A stretch of DNA of 64,000 nt from Comamonas halotolerans (GTDB taxonomy: Bacteria; Pseudomonadota; Gammaproteobacteria; Burkholderiales; Burkholderiaceae_C). The notes beneath the pieces were generated by a model. That model made no database searches, was not told where the DNA came from, and was given only the letters and a program-made list of their open reading frames with translations. The stretch lies in contig NZ_JASAUZ010000002.1 in NCBI RefSeq assembly GCF_030162935.1, positions 58,750-122,749 of the forward strand. Reading direction: 5' to 3'. Below are positions 46,032 to 56,288 of this stretch, piece by piece (positions within the stretch are counted from its first letter, which is position 1; each line of letters begins with the position of its first letter). The position numbers were made by a program, and so were the translations under genes.

Positions 46032-47044
46032 GGCTGCCCCTGGGTGATGGATTGCTTGTGCAGCGCCAGTCTGGAGGTTTCCATCGCAATTTGCTTGACG
46101 CTGTCGATCATGAAGTCCAATGACTCTGAGCGAGTGAGCACTTCAATACAGCCGCTGCGAAATTGCTGTTCGTCGTCGCCGCGCATCGCAGACATAAAGG
46201 CTTGCGGCAGGATGGCAGCATCCTTGACCAGGTCAGCCACATCAAACACCAGCCCTCCGCGCCGCGTTTTGCCATGGAGCACAGCCAGGCCATGCGGCAA
46301 TCCCAGCACCCAGGTGGCAGTGGCGCCCAAACCATAAGCCAGATAGTTGCCGTGATCGAGAAAGCGGTTTGCGGGGTCGGTGCCGGTGCCGCGCTTGGAC
46401 CGTGTGAAATCTCCATAGCCCACGGTATCCACGGCCAATTTAAAGAGTGCCTTGGTCAGGCGGGCCTCTTCGGTGAGCAAGGCAGTAATATCTACGGCAT
46501 TTTGAGAAAGTCTGTGCGAATGCTCAAGCAGCGATACCAGCTTGGCAGCATCCACCGCAAAGCTACCATCTCTCAAACTGCGTTTTTGCCATTCGCCGCG
46601 AATGCGCTCCAAGCGAAGTGCCTGCAGCTTTTTAGCGGCATGCAGGCGCAGTGCGTCATCAAACCAGAACTGCACCCAGGCTTGCAGATATTCCGTTGGC
46701 CGGTATTCACTTTGCGGCTGAAACCAGGCAACTTCCACATCCACTTCCTTGGCACTGAACAAAGGCGTGCCACCGCCCCCACAAAAGCCAACCAGCACCC
46801 CTGCCTTGCTCAACTCGCGCATGGCTGCCTGTGTAATCGAAGTGCCTGTGCCCAGCAAAATGCTGGTGGTATTGGCAATGGGAATGTTCCAATACAGACT
46901 TTTTTTGCCAGCGTCCGTGACATACTCCACACGTCCCCCATTCACCAACACACGACAATGCTCTAACAAATAGATGTTGGCTCGCTTGGAGTGAATAATG
47001 GTTTTCAGGTCTGAACTTTTGAGTTCTGTGTTTGTTATGCCCAT
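46028..47044 (-). CDS. cas1: CRISPR integrase Cas1 (type I-F)
   Basis: Metal-dependent integrase for new spacers, working as a complex with the Cas2 part of Cas2-3. 338 aa from the ATG at 47044 (a TTG at 47059 could add five residues). Active-site residues: Glu in LTEEARLTKALFK, His in LGLPHGLAVLHGK and Asp in FDVADLVKDA. The N-terminal beta domain and GGGGTPLF turn are family-like. First gene of the cas operon. Confidence 0.96.
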   Translation of the reverse strand: MGITNTELKSSDLKTIIHSKRANIYLLEHCRVLVNGGRVEYVTDAGKKSLYWNIPIANTTSILLGTGTSITQAAMRELSKAGVLVGFCGGGGTPLFSAKEVDVEVAWFQPQSEYRPTEYLQAWVQFWFDDALRLHAAKKLQALRLERIRGEWQKRSLRDGSFAVDAAKLVSLLEHSHRLSQNAVDITALLTEEARLTKALFKLAVDTVGYGDFTRSKRGTGTDPANRFLDHGNYLAYGLGATATWVLGLPHGLAVLHGKTRRGGLVFDVADLVKDAAILPQAFMSAMRGDDEQQFRSGCIEVLTRSESLDFMIDSVKQIAMETSRLALHKQSITQGQP

Positions 47045-47160
47045 GTTTTTTGTAATCAATCAGGCGTTTAAAGACTCATTTCTCTCACATGCTGCCTCTT
47101 TCAATTGCAAACAAATGGATATTGGTACTTATTCACAAAATTCACTCACCTTTAACCAGA

Positions 47161-47176
47161 GGTTCTGCCAAGAACC
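47161..47176. promoter_or_regulatory. Dyad in the cas operon promoter region
   Basis: GGTTCT-GCCA-AGAACC is a perfect 6+6 palindrome, 117 bp before the cas1 ATG. On the minus strand it lies just downstream of GAAAATTATAGGG, which could hold a -10 hexamer. It is a candidate operator for a regulator of cas expression. Confidence 0.4.
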
Positions 47177-47252
47177 CTATAATTTTCTCCCTCAGGAAAC
47201 CCTGTAAAGCTTGCACCTTTGCGCCATTCGTTAAAAAAGCTTATGCAAATAA

Positions 47253-47289
47253 TAAAAAAACGCCACATAGCGTGGCGTTCTGTTTTTTT
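47253..47289. terminator. Bidirectional terminator between the Bug gene and the cas operon
   Basis: AACGCCAC (47259-47266) pairs with GTGGCGTT (47272-47279), loop ATAGC. A run of As lies on one side and CTGTTTTTTT on the other. It lies 20 nt after the end of the Bug gene and shields the cas promoter from readthrough. Confidence 0.9.
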
Positions 47290-47309
47290 ATATGGCTAGG
47301 CTAAATTGC

Positions 47310-48299
47310 TTACTGCTTGGGTATGCCTGCTTTTTCGATCACTGTGCCCCAGCGCTGAATTTCTGTTTTCAGCAGCTGAGCCGTCTCGGCCGGTGTGCTG
47401 GATTGGGCTTGTACATTCAAGCTGCGCAGTTTTTTCACCACCTCGGGGTTGCTGACAGCTGCAGCAATTTCCTTGTGCAAGCGATTCACCAACTCAGGGG
47501 GTGTTTTGGAAGAAACAGCCAATGCATTCCAGGACGAAGCTACAAAGCCTTTAACGCCCTGCTCCTGCGCAGTGGGTGTCTGCGGCAGCAGCTCTGAACG
47601 TTTTTCTCCTGTCACTGCCAGCAATTGCACAGCCTTGGATTGGATCTGCCCGGTGATTGGTGCCAGGATCTCCACAGCCACATCCACCTGCTGCCCACGC
47701 AAAGCAGTAACCACAGCCGGAGTTCCGTTAAAAGGAATCACCTGGGCATTCAGACCTGCTGCTGATTTGAACAGCTCTGCAGCCAGATGCTGGGTACTTC
47801 CCACATTGATGCTACCAATATTGAGCTTCCCCGGGTTGGCTTTACCGTAACTGACGACTTCTCCCAGGCTCTTGAATTTTGACTTGGCATCGGTAATGAC
47901 GCCAATATCAAAATAGCCCAAGGTGGAAACAGGCGTCAGGTCTTTCACCATGTCAAACGGCAAATGCTGGAACATATTCACGGTGACGGCACTACCGTTG
48001 GACATCAGGAACAAGGCGTGGCCGTCTGCTGGCGCCTTCACCACCCAGTCGGCCGCCACAATGCCGCCTGCACTGGGTTTGTTTTCGATGATGACGGGTT
48101 GCCCCATCTGCTCGGACAATTGCTGCGCCACAACACGTGACGTGACATCGGCCACACCCCCAGCCCCAAATGGCACCATGATGCGGATGGGCTTGGCAGA
48201 CAATGGCTGTGCCACTGCCGCGGCCAAAGGCATCAGCGCCAAAACACCCCAGGCAACAACACGTCCACAGCGCACGCTCCATCGATTTCGGTCTTGCAT
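47310..48299 (-). CDS. Bug family tripartite tricarboxylate transporter receptor (TctC-like)
   Basis: Periplasmic solute-binding protein of the Bug/TctC family, 329 aa. A signal peptide (RWSVRCGRVVAWGVLALMPL, cleavage near AAAVAQ, about residue 31) is followed by the family start KPIRIMVPFGAGGVADVTSRVVA and the VIIENKPSAGGIVAADWV motif. AAGGAG precedes the ATG. No tctA or tctB genes are nearby, as is common for the many orphan Bug receptors in this group. An upstream TTAT-N11-ATAG dyad at 48377-48395 ties it to the regulation of the pmd region. Confidence 0.92.
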   Translation of the reverse strand: MQDRNRWSVRCGRVVAWGVLALMPLAAAVAQPLSAKPIRIMVPFGAGGVADVTSRVVAQQLSEQMGQPVIIENKPSAGGIVAADWVVKAPADGHALFLMSNGSAVTVNMFQHLPFDMVKDLTPVSTLGYFDIGVITDAKSKFKSLGEVVSYGKANPGKLNIGSINVGSTQHLAAELFKSAAGLNAQVIPFNGTPAVVTALRGQQVDVAVEILAPITGQIQSKAVQLLAVTGEKRSELLPQTPTAQEQGVKGFVASSWNALAVSSKTPPELVNRLHKEIAAAVSNPEVVKKLRSLNVQAQSSTPAETAQLLKTEIQRWGTVIEKAGIPKQ

Positions 48300-48376
48300 A
48301 CGAAACTCCTTGAATCCTTATGAAGACCAGTGTGCCATTTGCAGACAAGGGTCATGCGCTGTTTGATGGCTAGCAG

Positions 48377-48395
48377 TTATTTCAATCTGGCATAG
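48377..48395. promoter_or_regulatory. Candidate LysR-type operator, site A
   Basis: TTAT-N11-ATAG followed by CTG, about 80 bp before the Bug gene start at 48299. The surrounding 54 bp match site B at 57152-57200 at about 40 positions. LysR regulators typically bind T-N11-A dyads. Confidence 0.5.
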
Positions 48396-48413
48396 CTGGT
48401 GCAGCGTTATGCC

Positions 48414-49436
48414 TTAAGTACCAGTATTCTCAAAAGCGAATTTTTCAGTATCGACTTCACGCTGCCCTTGCAGTGCATAGCGGTCGCCCACTATGGCTTG
48501 TGGCGAAAACAGCTGATCCAATTCAAACAAGACTTCTGTGGTCAACTCCACAGAACCGCCGCGCACATTCTCCAGCAAGTGCGCTGTCTGTGTGGTCCCA
48601 GGCAAGGCAATGACATGTTCGCCTTGATGCAGAACCCAAGCGATGGCCAGCTCTGCCAGCGTGCACCCCACTTTATCGGCCACGACTTGCATAGGTGCCA
48701 GGAGGCGCAGGTTCTGCGCATAGGCCTCTGGTGCAAACCGTGGCATGGCCGCACGAATATCACCCTTTGCCCAACTATTCGCGGTCTGCAATTTACCCGT
48801 CAAGAACGCGCGCCCCACGGGGCTGAATGCCACATAGGCAACCCCCAGCTCTTTGCAAGCCTGCAGCGTTCCCAGCTCAGCGTTTCGCGACCACAAGGAA
48901 TATTCACTTTGCAGCGCAGCAATCGGATGCTCCGCATGTGCGCGGCGCAAGGCAGCGGCGCCCACCTCAGACAAACCAATGGCCCGAATTTTTCCTTCCT
49001 GCTTCAACCGCGCCATCTCGCCCACAGACTCTTCGATCGGCACACTCTTGTCCCAGCGGTGCAGGTAGTACAGATCAATCACATCCGTGTCCAAACGCTG
49101 GAGGCTGTCTTCGCAGTTTTGCCGGATGGTAGCTGGCCGTCCATCAATCACACGGCGCATGACTCCATCCTCGCCAGGTACGCCAGCCATGCCACATTTG
49201 CTGGCCAATGTGATGCGGTTGCGATGTGGTTTGACCCAGGGCGCAATCAAGCGTTCGTTGGCACCAAAACCATAGAGCGCCGCTGTATCGAACAGGTTCA
49301 CCCCAACATCCAATGCGGTGTGAAATACCGCCTGCGACTGCTCAGCACTGGGCGGCATGCCGTAAGCATGGCTGAAGTTCATACAGCCCAGGCCTACATT
49401 GCTGACGTTCCATGGGCCTATACGGCGTTGCTCCAT
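48414..49436 (-). CDS. Aldo/keto reductase
   Basis: 340-aa NADPH-dependent oxidoreductase of the aldo-keto reductase family (TIM barrel), YajO/Tas-like group. Catalytic residues: Asp50 (NLFDTAALYG), Tyr55, Lys80 (LASKCG) and His in DLYYLHRWDK near residue 125. AAGGATG precedes the ATG. Located between the pmd terminator and a Bug gene on the same strand; it may reduce an aldehyde from aromatic degradation, but no direct evidence is seen. Confidence 0.9.
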   Translation of the reverse strand: MEQRRIGPWNVSNVGLGCMNFSHAYGMPPSAEQSQAVFHTALDVGVNLFDTAALYGFGANERLIAPWVKPHRNRITLASKCGMAGVPGEDGVMRRVIDGRPATIRQNCEDSLQRLDTDVIDLYYLHRWDKSVPIEESVGEMARLKQEGKIRAIGLSEVGAAALRRAHAEHPIAALQSEYSLWSRNAELGTLQACKELGVAYVAFSPVGRAFLTGKLQTANSWAKGDIRAAMPRFAPEAYAQNLRLLAPMQVVADKVGCTLAELAIAWVLHQGEHVIALPGTTQTAHLLENVRGGSVELTTEVLFELDQLFSPQAIVGDRYALQGQREVDTEKFAFENTGT

Positions 49437-49509
49437 TACTCATCCTTTCGCGATCTGAATGATCAAAGTTTTTGGGTAGAAACCATGCATTGACAAACAA
49501 GGCATGGTT

Positions 49510-49549
49510 CAAAAAAAATCCCGCAATCACTGGTGAGCGAGTGCGGGAT
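49510..49549 (-). terminator. Terminator of the pmd operon
   Basis: ATCCCGCA (49518-49525) pairs with TGCGGGAT (49542-49549) with a smaller stem inside the loop. On the minus strand the stem is followed by eight Ts (complement of 49511-49518). It lies 37 nt after the last pmd gene. Confidence 0.9.
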
Positions 49550-49585
49550 GTGCAATGCATTATTCGATGCACCTGCCGTAGTTAA

Positions 49586-50542
49586 TTACGCCTCAAGCTG
49601 CAATTCCAGATCATGCAGCACCTTGTAGCAAGGCAGAACCTGCTGAACGCTGGAATTGGGTTCCCGTCCCTCGCGGATGGCAGCAAAAAACTCCCGATCC
49701 TGCAGCTCAATGCCATTCATGGACACATCCACCTTGGACACATCGATCTTTTCCTCCTTGCCGTTGACCAGATCATCGTACCGAGCGATATAAGTACCGT
49801 TGTCACCGATATAGCGGAAGAAAGTGCCCAGCGGACCATCGTTGTTGAACGAGAGACTCAAGGTACAGATGGCACCATTTGCAGCCTTGAGCTGGATGCT
49901 CATGTCCATGGCAATGCCCAGCTCAGGATGGATAGGCCCCTGGATGGCGTTGGCCTTCACAATGGGGCTGCCAGCCTGGTAGGCAAACAGATCCACCGTG
50001 TGCGCCGCATGGTGCCACAGCAGGTGGTCCGTCCAGCTACGGGCCTGTCCCAGTGCATTCATATTGGTGCGGCGGAAAAAGTAGGTCTGCACATCCATTT
50101 GCTGGATGTTGAATTCACCTGCCTTGATTTTCTTGTTCACCCACTGGTGGCTGGGGTTGAAGCGGCGCGTATGCCCCACCATCGCGACCTTGCCAGACTG
50201 CTTTTGCACGTCCAGCACTTCTTGCGCCTGCGCCCAGCTGTCTGCCAGCGGAATTTCCACCTGCACGTGCTTGCCTGCTTTCAGACACTGAATGGCCTGA
50301 GCGGCATGCATCTGCGTAGGTGTGCACAAAATCACGGCATCCACTTCCGGCAGTGCCAGCGCCTCTGCCAGATCGGTAGTCACGTGGCCGATACCGTACT
50401 TTGCAGCCACCTCCTGGGTAGGCTCCAGACGGCGGCCTACCAGAGAGACCACTTCTACACCGTCGATGTTCTTGATGCCGTCCAGGTGTTTAATGCCAAA
50501 AGCACCGGCTCCCGCCAGCGCAACTTTGATGGTTTTGCTCAT
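49586..50542 (-). CDS. pmdC: 4-carboxy-2-hydroxymuconate-6-semialdehyde dehydrogenase (PmdC/LigC)
   Basis: Oxidises the hemiacetal form of the ring-cleavage product to 2-pyrone-4,6-dicarboxylate with NAD(P)+. 318 aa, Gfo/Idh/MocA fold: Rossmann motif VALAGAGAFGIKHLDG at residues 7-22, VILCTPTQMHAAQAIQ strand, and the substrate-domain segment WTDHLLWHHAAHTVDLFAYQAGSP. The stop codon of the dioxygenase gene and its ATG are directly adjacent (TAAATG), indicating coupling. Last gene of the operon. Confidence 0.93.
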   Translation of the reverse strand: MSKTIKVALAGAGAFGIKHLDGIKNIDGVEVVSLVGRRLEPTQEVAAKYGIGHVTTDLAEALALPEVDAVILCTPTQMHAAQAIQCLKAGKHVQVEIPLADSWAQAQEVLDVQKQSGKVAMVGHTRRFNPSHQWVNKKIKAGEFNIQQMDVQTYFFRRTNMNALGQARSWTDHLLWHHAAHTVDLFAYQAGSPIVKANAIQGPIHPELGIAMDMSIQLKAANGAICTLSLSFNNDGPLGTFFRYIGDNGTYIARYDDLVNGKEEKIDVSKVDVSMNGIELQDREFFAAIREGREPNSSVQQVLPCYKVLHDLELQLEA

Positions 50543-51901
<1,359 letters not shown>

Positions 51902-51935
51902 TCATCTCCTCATAAAGTTTTGATGGCCCCAGCGA

Positions 51936-52853
51936 TCAGGCTTCTTCCGGCCAGTACAAACGCATGGGGTTGTCAACCAGCAGCTTTTGCTGCAACTCGG
52001 CCGTAGGGGCGATATGGGGAATAAAGTCCACCAGCAAGCCATCATCTGGCATGTGATCCTTCAAATTGGGATGCGGCCAGTCTGTACCCCACAACACACG
52101 ATCGGGGAACTCCTGCACGACACGGCGCGCAAACGGCACCACATCCTGGTAAGCGCTCTGCTCACCATTGAGCGCCTTGGGCCCAGTCACACTCAAGCGC
52201 TCAGGACATGACACCTTGCTCCAGACATTGTCATGCTCGCGCATGAACTTCAGGAAGAGCGCGAACTCTTCGCTGTCCACACCCTTGCTCACATCGGGAC
52301 GGCCCATATGGTCCACCACCACGGTGGTTGGCAGGCTGGTGAAGAAATCCCACAGTTCAGGCAGGTCTACCGCTTCAAAGTAGATCACCACATGCCAGCC
52401 CAGCTTGGCGATGCGGCCAGCAATCTCCAGCAACTCGTCCTTGGGCGTGAAGTCCACCAGACGTTTGACGAAATTGAAGCGCACACCACGCACGCCAGCC
52501 TCGTGCAGGGCTTGCAGCTCTTCATCGGTCACACTGCGCTTGACTGTCGCCACACCGCGGGCTTTGCCATTCGAGGCCAGGCAGGCATCCACCATGGCGC
52601 GGTTGTCTGCACCATGGCAAGTTGCCTGCACGATCACGTTGCGCGCAAAACCCAGGTGATCACGCAAGGCAAATAATTGCTGTTTGCTGGCATCACAAGG
52701 TGTGTATTTGCGCTCGGGCGCGAAAGGAAATTCATCTCCTGGGCCAAACACGTGGCAGTGGGCATCCACCGCACCTGCTGGCAGCACAAACTTGGGCTTG
52801 CTGGGGCCCTGGTACCAATCCAGCCAGCCTGGCGTTTTTTCAAAAGCACTCAT
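51936..52853 (-). CDS. pmdD: 2-pyrone-4,6-dicarboxylate lactonase (PmdD/LigI)
   Basis: Opens the pyrone dicarboxylate ring to 4-oxalomesaconate. 305 aa, amidohydrolase superfamily, no metal cluster needed in LigI. Characteristic segments: VDAHCHVFGPGDEFPFAPERKYTP near residue 30, QATCHGADNRAMVDAC, and VLWGTDWPHPNLKDHMPDDG with the catalytic Asp. The start is set to the ATG at 52853 (GGAGAC upstream) rather than an in-frame TTG at 52868 that overlaps the aldolase gene. Confidence 0.94.
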   Translation of the reverse strand: MSAFEKTPGWLDWYQGPSKPKFVLPAGAVDAHCHVFGPGDEFPFAPERKYTPCDASKQQLFALRDHLGFARNVIVQATCHGADNRAMVDACLASNGKARGVATVKRSVTDEELQALHEAGVRGVRFNFVKRLVDFTPKDELLEIAGRIAKLGWHVVIYFEAVDLPELWDFFTSLPTTVVVDHMGRPDVSKGVDSEEFALFLKFMREHDNVWSKVSCPERLSVTGPKALNGEQSAYQDVVPFARRVVQEFPDRVLWGTDWPHPNLKDHMPDDGLLVDFIPHIAPTAELQQKLLVDNPMRLYWPEEA

Positions 52854-52864
52854 GCGTGTCTCCG

Positions 52865-53548
52865 TCAATCGATATAGCGCAGGCCTGCTTTTTCCAGCGG
52901 CTCACGCATCTTGTACATATCCAGCCCCAGCACGCCCGAGGCCAGCTTGGCGCGCTTTTCACCTTCAAAGCTCTCGCGCTTTTGCGCCGCTTCCAGCACC
53001 TGGGCTGCACGTGCAGCAGGAACGCATACGACACCATCGTCATCCGCCACAATCACATCACCAGGCGTGACCAGCATGCCCGCGCAAACGATGGGAATGT
53101 TGACCGAACCCAGAGTGGCCTTGATCGTGCCCTTGGAAGAGATGGCTTTGCTCCACACGGGGAAGTCCATCTCCTGCAGTGTCTTCACATCGCGCACGCC
53201 AGCGTCAATGATCAGGGCACGTGCGCCACGGGCTTGAAAGCTGGTGGCCAGCAAATCACCAAAATAGCCATCGGTACATTCAGCCGTCACAGCAGCCACC
53301 ACGATGTCGCCGGGCTGAATCTGCTCTGCCGCCACGTGCATCATCCAGTTGTCACCAGGCTGCAGCAGCACGGTCACGGCCGTGCCGGACACCTGCTTGC
53401 CCGCGTAGATAGGGCGCATATAAGGCTTGAGCAGGCCCACGCGGCCCATGGCTTCGTGCACGGTGGCCGAGCCCAACGCCGCCAAACCATCAGCGGCTGC
53501 GCGGTCCGCACGCTGAATATTGCGATACACCACACCTAATTCGTACAT
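52865..53548 (-). CDS. pmdF: 4-carboxy-4-hydroxy-2-oxoadipate aldolase (PmdF/LigK)
   Basis: Class II, divalent-metal aldolase of the RraA fold that splits CHA into pyruvate and oxaloacetate, ending the pathway. 227 aa from the ATG at 53548, with AAGGAGAG upstream. Family features: [17 protein letters not shown], the [27 protein letters not shown] block with the metal/oxyanion Asp and Arg, and a [20 protein letters not shown] motif. Ends 11 nt before the pmdD ATG. Confidence 0.94.
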   Translation of the reverse strand: MYELGVVYRNIQRADRAAADGLAALGSATVHEAMGRVGLLKPYMRPIYAGKQVSGTAVTVLLQPGDNWMMHVAAEQIQPGDIVVAAVTAECTDGYFGDLLATSFQARGARALIIDAGVRDVKTLQEMDFPVWSKAISSKGTIKATLGSVNIPIVCAGMLVTPGDVIVADDDGVVCVPAARAAQVLEAAQKRESFEGEKRAKLASGVLGLDMYKMREPLEKAGLRYID

Positions 53549-53656
53549 ATCAACTCTCCTTGTTCTTCCCATCCTGCGCTACAGACGCTTGTTGCGCAGG
53601 ATTTTCAGGATTTCCACAACCCAAGCTTTGCCAAACATTGGTTCAGCAAGCACGCG

Positions 53657-54685
53657 TCATTTGCCTTTGGCCTTCAGTGCAGCATCCAGGCGGGTGAACA
53701 CACGGCGTGCATTGCCTTCGTAGACAGCATGCTTTTCTTCTGCTGTAAGGTTTTGCGTGGCTTCGATATAGCGCTTGGTGTCGTCGTAGTAATGACCGGT
53801 CTGCGGATCAATACCACGCACTGCACCAATCATTTCGCTGGCAAACAGAATGTTTTTGGTGGGAATCACTTCCGTGAGCAAATTGATGCCTGGCTGGTGG
53901 TAGACACAGGTATCAAAGAAGATGTTGTTGAGCAGATGTTCTTCCAGCAAAGGCTTCTTCATTTCTTGCGCCAGACCACGGAAACGGCCCCAGTGATACG
54001 GCACTGCGCCGCCGCCGTGAGGAATCAGGAATTTCAGTGTCGGAAAGTCTTTGAACAGATCACTGGTCAGGCACTGCATGAACGCCGTGGTGTCCGCATT
54101 CAGATAGTGCGAACCGGTGGTGTGGAAACAGTTGTTGCAGCTGGTGGAGACGTGGATCATCGCAGGGATGTCGTACTCCACCATCTTTTCATAGATCGGA
54201 TACCAGCTCTTGTCCGACAAGGGCGGCGCAGTCCAATGACCACCGGATGGGTCAGGGTTCAAATTGATGCCCACATTGCCGTACTGCTCGACGCATTTGA
54301 CCAGTTCGGGAATGCAGGTGGCAGGGTCGACACCCGGCGACTGCGGCAGCATGGCTGCAGGAATGAAATGATCCGGAAAAAGCTGACTGACGCGGTAGCA
54401 CAGCTCATTGCAAATGGCAGCCCAGGTGCTCGAAGTCTGAAAGTCACCAATGTGGTGGGCCATGAAAGAAGCACGTGGGCTGAAGATCGTCAGATCCGAA
54501 CCGCGCTCTTTCATCAGTCGCAACTGATTGGTCTCGATGGTCTCGCGGATTTCATCGTCGCTGATTTTGAGATCGCTGGCTTTGGGGGCTTTGGAGGGGT
54601 CCTTCAAACCGGCAATTTGCAAATCGCGCCATGCACCCAAAGCGGCAGGTGCCGTGGTGTAGTGGCCGTGTACGTCAATGATCAT
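53657..54685 (-). CDS. pmdE: 4-oxalomesaconate hydratase (PmdE/LigJ)
   Basis: Hydrates 4-oxalomesaconate to 4-carboxy-4-hydroxy-2-oxoadipate. 342 aa, amidohydrolase fold with Zn. Features: MIIDVHGHYTTAPAAL (metal HxH), SPRASFMAHHIGD, MIHVSTSCNNCFHTTGSHYLNADTTAF, and LIPHGGGAVPYHWGRFRG. Placed between the MFS transporter and pmdF, as in the Comamonas pmd order. Confidence 0.94.
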   Translation of the reverse strand: MIIDVHGHYTTAPAALGAWRDLQIAGLKDPSKAPKASDLKISDDEIRETIETNQLRLMKERGSDLTIFSPRASFMAHHIGDFQTSSTWAAICNELCYRVSQLFPDHFIPAAMLPQSPGVDPATCIPELVKCVEQYGNVGINLNPDPSGGHWTAPPLSDKSWYPIYEKMVEYDIPAMIHVSTSCNNCFHTTGSHYLNADTTAFMQCLTSDLFKDFPTLKFLIPHGGGAVPYHWGRFRGLAQEMKKPLLEEHLLNNIFFDTCVYHQPGINLLTEVIPTKNILFASEMIGAVRGIDPQTGHYYDDTKRYIEATQNLTAEEKHAVYEGNARRVFTRLDAALKAKGK

Positions 54686-54729
54686 GTCCAGACTCCTTGA
54701 AATATGCAGTAATCAATGGGCTGCGGCAC

Positions 54730-56118
54730 TCAGTGCCCTGCCACGCGTGTCATTTTTTGGGGTGCACCGGCAAACTTGTTTTTCACCAACAAAGCAACAG
54801 CCGCAATTACACCGGGGATAGCGATGACCAGAAACACTTCTGTCATCGCCATGTGGCGACGTGAAAGCTCTGCCACCAGAAATGAGCCTGCAATGCCGCC
54901 AAAGCGGCCAATGCCTAACATCCACGACACCCCACTGGCTCGTCCGGCAGTGGGGTAATACTCCGCAGCAAGCGCCTGCATGGACGACTGTGCCGCATTC
55001 ATCAGCAGGCCTGCCACGAACACCGATGCCACCAGCAAGCCCACGCTACCACCTAAAACCTGGCCGATGAGCGCCACTGCCACGCTGGTGAGCAGATAGC
55101 CGCTGGCAATAATCAGGTTGGCATTCCAGCGGTCCATCAGCAGGCCAAAGAAAATGGCACCCACACCGCCGAGTTGAAACAGTGCGGCAATTACGGCCGC
55201 CTGGCTTGATGGCACACCTGCGTCCTTGAAAAGCACGGGCATCCAGTTCACAAGACCGTAGACGATCACCAGGCCCATGAAATAGGTGAGCCACAAGGCC
55301 AAGGTCCCCACAATGAAGGGACGCGAGAACACCAGACGCAATCCCTGCGGGCCAGAATCCGCAGCGCTCAAGCTGGCCACGTTGTCCTGCAGCACAAAGC
55401 CTTGTGCTGTACGTGCCTTGTCAGTGATATGCAGCATCACCTTGCGAATGCGTTCTGCCGAGAACTTCTTGAGCACCATGAAGCGCACCGACTCCGGCAG
55501 CATAAAAATCATGATCACGGCCAGCAGCAGGGGCGCTACGCCCCCCAGGATCAGCAGACTGCGCCAGCCAAAGTGAGGAATCATCCAGGCCGCAAAGAAA
55601 CCACCAAACGCCGAACCGATGGGAAAGCCGCAGAACATGCAATTGGTAATGAAAGAGCGTTTGCTGTCCGGGCAGTATTCATTCATCAGCGTCACCGCAT
55701 TGGGCATGGCCGCCCCCAGCCCCAGGCCCGTAATGAAACGCCACAGGGTCAAGTCCTCCAAAGAATGAACCAGCCCTGATACCACCGATGCAGTACCCAT
55801 CACCAGCACTGCCAGCGTCAGCACACTTTTACGACCAAATCGGTCAGCCAGAGGCCCCGCTCCCAACGCACCAAATGCCAGGCCCAAAAGCGCAGCACTC
55901 AGCACCGGCCCCAATTGGGACTTCTCCAATCCCCACTCACTGAGCAACGAAGGTGCAATAAATCCGATGGCTGCCGTGTCGAAGCCATCGAGCAACACAA
56001 TCAGAAAGCACAGAACAAAAATCATCCACTGATAGCCAGAAAAACGCGCTTCGTTCAGCAAAGTCTGAACATTGGCAATGTCTGCCTGAGCAGTGGTGGG
56101 ATTGGAAGATGCACTCAT
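54730..56118 (-). CDS. pmdK: MFS aromatic acid transporter (PmdK/PcaK-like)
   Basis: Imports 4-hydroxybenzoate or protocatechuate with protons. 462 aa, 12 helices, aromatic acid:H+ symporter group: DGFDTAAIGFIAPSL in helix 1 contains the essential DGxD motif, then GPLADRFGRKSVL after helix 2 and GLGLGAAMPNAVTLMNEYCP. Position between the ModA-like gene and pmdE fits pmdK. A 44-nt gap separates it from pmdE. Confidence 0.92.
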   Translation of the reverse strand: MSASSNPTTAQADIANVQTLLNEARFSGYQWMIFVLCFLIVLLDGFDTAAIGFIAPSLLSEWGLEKSQLGPVLSAALLGLAFGALGAGPLADRFGRKSVLTLAVLVMGTASVVSGLVHSLEDLTLWRFITGLGLGAAMPNAVTLMNEYCPDSKRSFITNCMFCGFPIGSAFGGFFAAWMIPHFGWRSLLILGGVAPLLLAVIMIFMLPESVRFMVLKKFSAERIRKVMLHITDKARTAQGFVLQDNVASLSAADSGPQGLRLVFSRPFIVGTLALWLTYFMGLVIVYGLVNWMPVLFKDAGVPSSQAAVIAALFQLGGVGAIFFGLLMDRWNANLIIASGYLLTSVAVALIGQVLGGSVGLLVASVFVAGLLMNAAQSSMQALAAEYYPTAGRASGVSWMLGIGRFGGIAGSFLVAELSRRHMAMTEVFLVIAIPGVIAAVALLVKNKFAGAPQKMTRVAGH

Positions 56119-56190
56119 GTTGGATGCCTGCTGTCTCTCATATCACCGTATGCCGCCCCATCAAAAGCGCACACAGCCTTTTTTATAAAA

Positions 56191-56220
56191 CTATGGTGCC
56201 GGTCATGATCCTGACCATAG
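56191..56220. promoter_or_regulatory. Nested palindrome upstream of pmdK
   Basis: CTATGGT (56191-56197) and ACCATAG (56214-56220) flank an inner GGTCA-tgatcc-TGACC (56201-56215). It lies in the 170-bp gap between the ModA-like gene and pmdK. CTAT and ATAG are 22 bp apart, twice the 11 bp of the other sites, so it may be a related regulator site or an mRNA stem. Confidence 0.4.
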
Positions 56221-56288
56221 ACACCGCCCTTTACCGACATGCCCCCCGATCTCTCGCTCACGCTCGAACAATGATCAGTGGATACCCC

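Noticed and set aside
52622..53539. 305-codon plus-strand frame
   Set aside because: Antisense of pmdD and pmdF.
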